Source of the DNA: JASFQI01 sp050115555
Lineage (GTDB): Bacteria; Desulfobacterota; DSM-4660; Desulfatiglandales; HGW-15
Length of the DNA: 9,836 nucleotides
Direction: 5' to 3'
Assembly: GCA_050115555.1 (NCBI GenBank)
Contig: JASFQI010000178.1
Coordinates: 1-9,836 of the forward strand
The translations under genes were made by a program, and so were the position numbers. How positions within the stretch are numbered: position 1 is the first letter of the stretch; every line of letters starts with the position of its first letter. Below the pieces are notes generated by a model that saw nothing but the letters and a program-made list of their open reading frames with translations, ran no database searches and had not been told where the DNA came from. Shown one piece after another: positions 7,292 to 9,836 of this stretch.

Positions 7292-7359
7292 TGCCCGGTC
7301 GAACATCATGCCCCCGGCCGGTTGAATTCCGGTCCCGTTCTCACCGCATGTGACGTCCG

Positions 7360-7391
7360 ACAGGCCTGTGCATGCCCGGGGACGGACCGGG
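7360..7391. repeat. cluster of short palindromes between the NifU-like and ferredoxin genes
   Basis: In the 182-nt gap, ACAGGCCTGT (7360-7369) is followed directly by GCATGC (7370-7375) and by CCCGG (7375-7379) with CCGGG (7387-7391). GCATGT (7346-7351) can also pair with GCATGC around the first palindrome. No U tract follows within 15 nt, so a classical terminator is not supported. It may be an operator or mRNA structure. I see no good promoter in the gap. Confidence 0.3.
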
Positions 7392-7473
7392 ATGTTGTCG
7401 CACGAGCCGGCGTCTTTTTCACGTGTTCGATGAAAATGGCATCCAGCCTGGTTGAGGGGAAAGGGGAAAATCC

Positions 7474-7803
7474 ATGAATCGCTTGCGGGAGCTGGAAGTC
7501 TTGAAGATGCGGGCCCGCAAAGTGGAGGACCGTCTTCGGGAACTGAATCATCGTCTCGCCCGGATGGAGCAAAGAAGCGCCGGTCCGCTTTTCCGCCCTG
7601 TGGTGCAAACGGACCGATGCAAGGGCTGTGGAACCTGTGAAGCGGTCTGTCCCACAGGGGCTGTTCAGGTTGACAAAACGGCACGGATCGATGAAAACCG
7701 GTGCGTGGGCTGCGGCCGTTGCGCGGATGCGTGTCCTGCAAAGGCTATTGTCCTCCAAAGGATACTGCCGGAAGAGGCAAAACGGATCATAGGAATTTCC
7801 TGA
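7474..7803 (+). CDS. 2[4Fe-4S] ferredoxin with N-terminal coiled coil
   Basis: 109 residues. Residues 3-34 are a charged heptad-like helix (LRELEVLKMRARKVEDRLRE and onward), predicted to be a coiled coil. The ferredoxin domain follows, with two complete motifs: C49/C52/C55 then C59-P, and C77/C80/C83 then C87-P. Each supplies three cysteines to one cluster and one to the other, as in clostridial-type ferredoxins. It is cytoplasmic, probably a low-potential one-electron carrier. The coiled coil suggests oligomerisation or docking on a partner instead of free diffusion. AAGGGG lies 7 nt before the ATG. It follows the NifU-like gene by 182 nt on the same strand and precedes the aminomutase-family gene by 106 nt. 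The 2,3-aminomutase family needs reducing equivalents for radical SAM chemistry, so it could serve that enzyme, but that is inference. Confidence 0.87.
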   Translation: MNRLRELEVLKMRARKVEDRLRELNHRLARMEQRSAGPLFRPVVQTDRCKGCGTCEAVCPTGAVQVDKTARIDENRCVGCGRCADACPAKAIVLQRILPEEAKRIIGIS

Positions 7804-7809
7804 AGATGG

Positions 7810-7839
7810 GCGTTGCGTCATCCAAGCGTTGCGCAACGC
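7810..7839. repeat. overlapping inverted repeats downstream of the ferredoxin gene
   Basis: GCGTTGCGCAACGC (7826-7839) is a perfect 14-bp palindrome. A second copy of GCGTTGCG lies just upstream (7810-7817) and can pair instead with CGCAACGC (7832-7839) to give an 8-bp GC-rich stem with a 14-nt loop. The two foldings exclude each other. No U tract follows, so it is either an operator or an mRNA-end stabilising structure ahead of the aminomutase gene. Confidence 0.45.
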
Positions 7840-7909
7840 AGGTATGAGGTCCTGAAGGAGAAGTGTCCGCCTGGGAAATGCGAAAACACGGATTGTGTGA
7901 GGGAACGCG

Positions 7910-9154
7910 ATGAAGGAACAACGGGAAAGGGACGATAGACGGAGTATTTCGTTGGCCAAGGCAGAGCAGTTCAAGCAGTATGCCGTGGACTACCTTGAGG
8001 CGCGAAAAGGAGTCCCCACGGGATTGCAGCAGTCTGAGACGATTCACAGGCAGCGCGAGCGGATTCAGAAAGTCCTCAAAGCGTCAGAGGAGGACTGGGC
8101 GAACTGGAAATGGCAGCTGGCCAACCGTATCACCCGTGCCGAGGTTCTGGAAAACATCATTCCACTGACTCCGAAGCAGCGGAAGGATTTTACCGCCATC
8201 CAGGAACGCTTTCGCTGGGCGTTCACCCCGTACATGGCCAGCCTGATGGACCCGGAGGATGAAAACTGTCCGGTGCGCAAGCAAATGCTTCCGGACATAC
8301 GGGAAATGGCCCTGACCGGGGTCGCCGACTTCTCCGGTGAGGAGTACAGCTCGCCTGTGGACAACATGGTTCGCTGGTATCCCGATCGTGTCGCCGTGCA
8401 CGTCACCAACATCTGTGCGGGCTTTTGCCGCCACTGCCTTCGAAGGAGGAAGATCGGAGAGGTGGATCGTCCTACACCCGATGCCAACCTTCAGGAGATT
8501 TTTTCCTACCTCCGTGACAACCCTGAAATTCGAGACGTTCTGTTGACCGGGGGGGATCCCTTTACCTTTTCCACGTCCACCCTGGACCGTATGCTCTCCG
8601 AGCTCGACGCCATCGAGCACGTGGAGATCAAACGCATCGGATCTCGGGTTCCGGTAGTCCTTCCCCAGAGGGTGGATGACGAGCTCTGCCGAATGCTGGC
8701 CCGGCACCATCCCCTGTTTTTGAACATCCAGGTCAACCATCCCAAGGAGATTACGCCAGACACCGTGGTCGCCCTGGATCGCTTGAGCCGGGCCGGTATC
8801 CCCCTGGGAAACCAGTCCGTACTTCTTCGAGGAATCAACGACTCTCCCGTTGTGATCAAGGCGCTGAATCACGAGCTGCTGAAGGTCCGGGTGCGTCCTT
8901 ACTACCTTTACCACTGCCAGGGTACGCTGGGAACCGAGCACTTTCGAACTCCCGTGGAAACGGGGATTGAGATTCTGGAACAGCTTCGAGGGTTCACTTC
9001 AGGCCTGGCAGTCCCGGACTACATCATCACGCCTTCGGGGTACGGGAAGACACCCCTTGCGCCGCAGTACCAGATTTCGTCAGGGCAGGGATATCTGCTG
9101 CTGAGAAACTGGGAGGGGATTCCATACCGCTACGAGAATCCCGGGTCCGCCTGA
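7910..9154 (+). CDS. KamA-family (lysine/glutamate 2,3-aminomutase-like) radical SAM/PLP enzyme, substrate unresolved
   Basis: 414 residues, close to lysine 2,3-aminomutase (about 416). The radical SAM [4Fe-4S] motif is C169-x3-C173-x2-C176 (CAGFCRHC), followed by RRRKIGEVDRP. The SAM-contacting LLTGGDPF is at 211-218. The PLP lysine is K380 in PSGYGKTP. The HFRTPVETGIEILEQLRGFTSG block is typical of the family. The enzyme would move an amino group from C2 to C3 of an amino acid using a 5'-deoxyadenosyl radical and PLP. At the two positions where lysine aminomutase has substrate-binding aspartates (Asp293 and Asp330 of the Clostridium enzyme), this protein has Q337 (HCQGT) and T374 (IITPSGYGK). 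I recall that glutamate aminomutase has Lys and Asn there, so neither substrate is supported. The C-terminal GKTPLAPQYQIS looks closer to the glutamate type. GAGGG shortly before the ATG supports the start. Family identity is certain; the substrate is not. Confidence 0.9.
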   Translation: MKEQRERDDRRSISLAKAEQFKQYAVDYLEARKGVPTGLQQSETIHRQRERIQKVLKASEEDWANWKWQLANRITRAEVLENIIPLTPKQRKDFTAIQERFRWAFTPYMASLMDPEDENCPVRKQMLPDIREMALTGVADFSGEEYSSPVDNMVRWYPDRVAVHVTNICAGFCRHCLRRRKIGEVDRPTPDANLQEIFSYLRDNPEIRDVLLTGGDPFTFSTSTLDRMLSELDAIEHVEIKRIGSRVPVVLPQRVDDELCRMLARHHPLFLNIQVNHPKEITPDTVVALDRLSRAGIPLGNQSVLLRGINDSPVVIKALNHELLKVRVRPYYLYHCQGTLGTEHFRTPVETGIEILEQLRGFTSGLAVPDYIITPSGYGKTPLAPQYQISSGQGYLLLRNWEGIPYRYENPGSA

Positions 9155-9323
9155 GCAGTATTCCCAGTGGACAGGAACGAAACCTCTTCCTCCGGGTGAT
9201 TTGTTCGGTCTCCGGCGCTCTCGTTTTTCCGCGACGCCCCACCACGGCCCGCAGTCCCTGGCCGTCGGTCCTCCGTCGGAGAAGGGCTTTTCGCACACAA
9301 CCGCTGCAATGCGCCCTCTCGCG

Positions 9324-9352
9324 TTTCCCTTTCCGCTACATTTTGATATGCT
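9324..9352 (+). promoter_or_regulatory. possible promoter for the ABM-domain gene
   Basis: -10 TATGCT (9347-9352, four of six bases) lies in an AT-rich island within GC-rich DNA. The best -35 at 17-nt spacing is TTTCCC (9324-9329), a poor match. If used, transcription begins near 9359, leaving a 128-nt structured leader. Confidence 0.3.
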
Positions 9353-9372
9353 GTTTTATTGGGGGTGCTCGG

Positions 9373-9467
9373 GTTCCCGGGGTGAGGGGAACGTCATGCT
9401 GAAGCGGCCGGACCTCGAAGGACTGAAGAATGGGGAGGTCCGGTGCGCATTTCCTTCCCGGAAATGC
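9373..9467 (+). promoter_or_regulatory. three-hairpin structured leader upstream of the ABM-domain gene
   Basis: Hairpin 1: GTTCCC (9373-9378) with GGGAAC (9387-9392). Hairpin 2: CCGGACCTC (9408-9416) with GAGGTCCGG (9435-9443), a perfect 9-bp stem with an 18-nt purine-rich loop. Hairpin 3: GCATTTCC (9447-9454), loop TTCCC, GGAAATGC (9460-9467), a perfect 8-bp stem. Hairpin 3 ends 8 nt before the AGGAGG ribosome-binding site (9476-9481). The pyrimidine-rich TTCC segments of hairpin 3 could also pair with the nearby GGGGAAAGGAGG, so alternative folding could hide the ribosome-binding site. I recognise no known riboswitch class. Confidence 0.45.
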
Positions 9468-9487
9468 AAGGGGAAAGGAGGAAGGTC

Positions 9488-9775
9488 ATGGCAATCAAGG
9501 TCATTATTCAGAGAAAGGTGCCCAAGGGGAAACAGGAGGCGTTGGTCCCGCTGCTCATGGAACTGAGGGCAAGGGCGATCAAGCAGGCGGGCTACATTTC
9601 CGGGGAGACGCTTCGAAACGTCGCGGACCCGGAGGATTACATCGTCATCAGCGTCTGGCAATCCGTGGATGCGTGGAAAGAGTGGGCGGCCCAACCCGAA
9701 CGTAAGGCGATTCACGATCAAATCGATACCCTTTTGGAGGGGAAAACCACGTACCGCGTTTATGCCCATGGATAA
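9488..9775 (+). CDS. small ABM-fold (antibiotic biosynthesis monooxygenase-like) protein
   Basis: 95 residues from the ATG at 9488, chosen because AGGAGG lies exactly 6 nt upstream; an in-frame ATG at 9443 sits inside a hairpin and would add a poorly conserved-looking tail. The pattern MAIKVIIQRKVPKGKQ, a central amphipathic helix, then GYISGETLRN, YIVISVWQSVDAWKEWAAQP and a final TTYRVY strand is the dimeric ferredoxin-like alpha/beta barrel of the ABM superfamily (single domain of about 95-100 residues). Members include quinol monooxygenases and heme-degrading HmoA/IsdG-like proteins, but many family proteins have no known activity. No catalytic set can be assigned, so substrate and even enzymatic function are open. 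It is cytoplasmic with no signal peptide. Its stop overlaps the start of the next frame. Confidence 0.82.
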   Translation: MAIKVIIQRKVPKGKQEALVPLLMELRARAIKQAGYISGETLRNVADPEDYIVISVWQSVDAWKEWAAQPERKAIHDQIDTLLEGKTTYRVYAHG

Positions 9776-9836
9776 CCCTGAGGACCCCCGTGCGGCAGAG
9801 CGCCGGAAGCGAGGCGCAATCCTGTCTCGTTTTCGC
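9768..9836 (+). CDS. start of an overlapping unrecognised gene (partial)
   Basis: An open frame from ATG at 9768 (or 9762, two codons earlier) to the window edge, reading MDNPEDPRAAERRKRGAILS in its first 20 residues, with no stop. The ATG overlaps the ABM gene's stop by 8 nt, an arrangement typical of translational coupling. The only purine-rich ribosome-binding-like site (GGAGGGG, about 9736-9742) is too far away. The visible part is polar and basic; the family cannot be recognised. It could also be chance open frame. Confidence 0.4.
   Translation, partial: MDNPEDPRAAERRKRGAILSRFR

Larger units (their letters stand above)
9155..9487. other. intergenic region after the aminomutase gene (333 bp)
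   Basis: No coding frame in it is supported. The first 170 bp hold only a short tandem CCGTCGG repeat (9262-9268, 9273-9279) and a weak CTCC-GTC-GGAG stem followed by GGGCTTTT, at best a poor terminator for the aminomutase transcript. An AT-rich island at about 9340-9360 contains a possible promoter. From 9373 to 9467 lie three hairpins, then the ribosome-binding site of the ABM-domain gene. Confidence 0.6.

Noticed and set aside
7145..7974. Minus-strand frames across the NifU-like/ferredoxin region
   Set aside because: They overlap two well-supported plus-strand genes, show no domain pattern and have no ribosome-binding site.
8084..8941. Minus-strand open frame of 285 codons antisense to the aminomutase gene
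   Set aside because: Lies wholly within a gene with intact radical SAM and PLP motifs; no independent coding signal.
9262..9292. Possible Rho-independent terminator after the aminomutase gene (CTCC-GTC-GGAG then GGGCTTTT)
   Set aside because: The stem is only 4 bp and is separated from a short T run by six bases; too weak to annotate as a terminator.
1..9836. CRISPR array, tRNA, rRNA, insertion sequence or prophage elements
   Set aside because: No regularly spaced repeats, tRNA cloverleaf, transposase motifs or flanking terminal repeats were seen on reading both strands.

Overview
The window reads as GC-rich (about 60% by eye) chromosomal DNA from an anaerobic bacterium. The best guess is a sulfate-reducing or syntrophic member of the Desulfobacterota (former Deltaproteobacteria). 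The reasons are a heterodisulfide-reductase (Hdr) electron-transfer operon, a selenocysteine-containing HdrA, a NarI-like membrane protein fused to HdrC-like Fe-S modules, an orphan NifU/IscU-type scaffold, and small 2[4Fe-4S] ferredoxins. No genus is claimed.

Left part, minus strand, transcribed right to left. A sigma70-type promoter (6570-6596) below a 24-bp dyad (6608-6631) starts a three-gene operon. The first gene (4651-6474) is a membrane cytochrome b/c plus quadruple [4Fe-4S] protein. The second is HdrB (3653-4519). The third is a very large HdrA (526-3543) made of two HdrA units in tandem. HdrA is interrupted by an in-frame TGA at 3364-3366, exactly where the family has a conserved Cys/Sec. 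A good bacterial SECIS hairpin (3331-3348) follows it, so the gene is best read as one selenoprotein rather than two fragments. A separate promoter then drives a cyclic-nucleotide-binding-domain protein that runs off the left edge.

Right part, plus strand, transcribed left to right. A second promoter in the divergent region (6679-6707) drives a NifU/IscU-like Fe-S scaffold (6857-7291). It is followed by a coiled-coil ferredoxin (7474-7803), a lysine/glutamate 2,3-aminomutase-family radical SAM enzyme with atypical substrate-site residues (7910-9154), an ABM-fold small protein behind a hairpin-rich leader (9488-9775), and the start of an overlapping unrecognised gene at the right edge.

How the genes may work together (inference): the membrane protein would exchange electrons with the quinone pool and/or a periplasmic cytochrome through its b and c hemes. 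It would pass them through its cytoplasmic HdrC-like clusters to HdrB, a disulfide reductase module, and to the flavin and Fe-S chain of HdrA. That gives a membrane-tethered Hdr that could couple ferredoxin, a thiol/disulfide pair and the membrane pool. No hydrogenase, MvhD or FlxABCD partner is present in the window. The plus-strand genes share a theme of Fe-S cluster building and use, but nothing in the sequence ties them directly to the Hdr operon.
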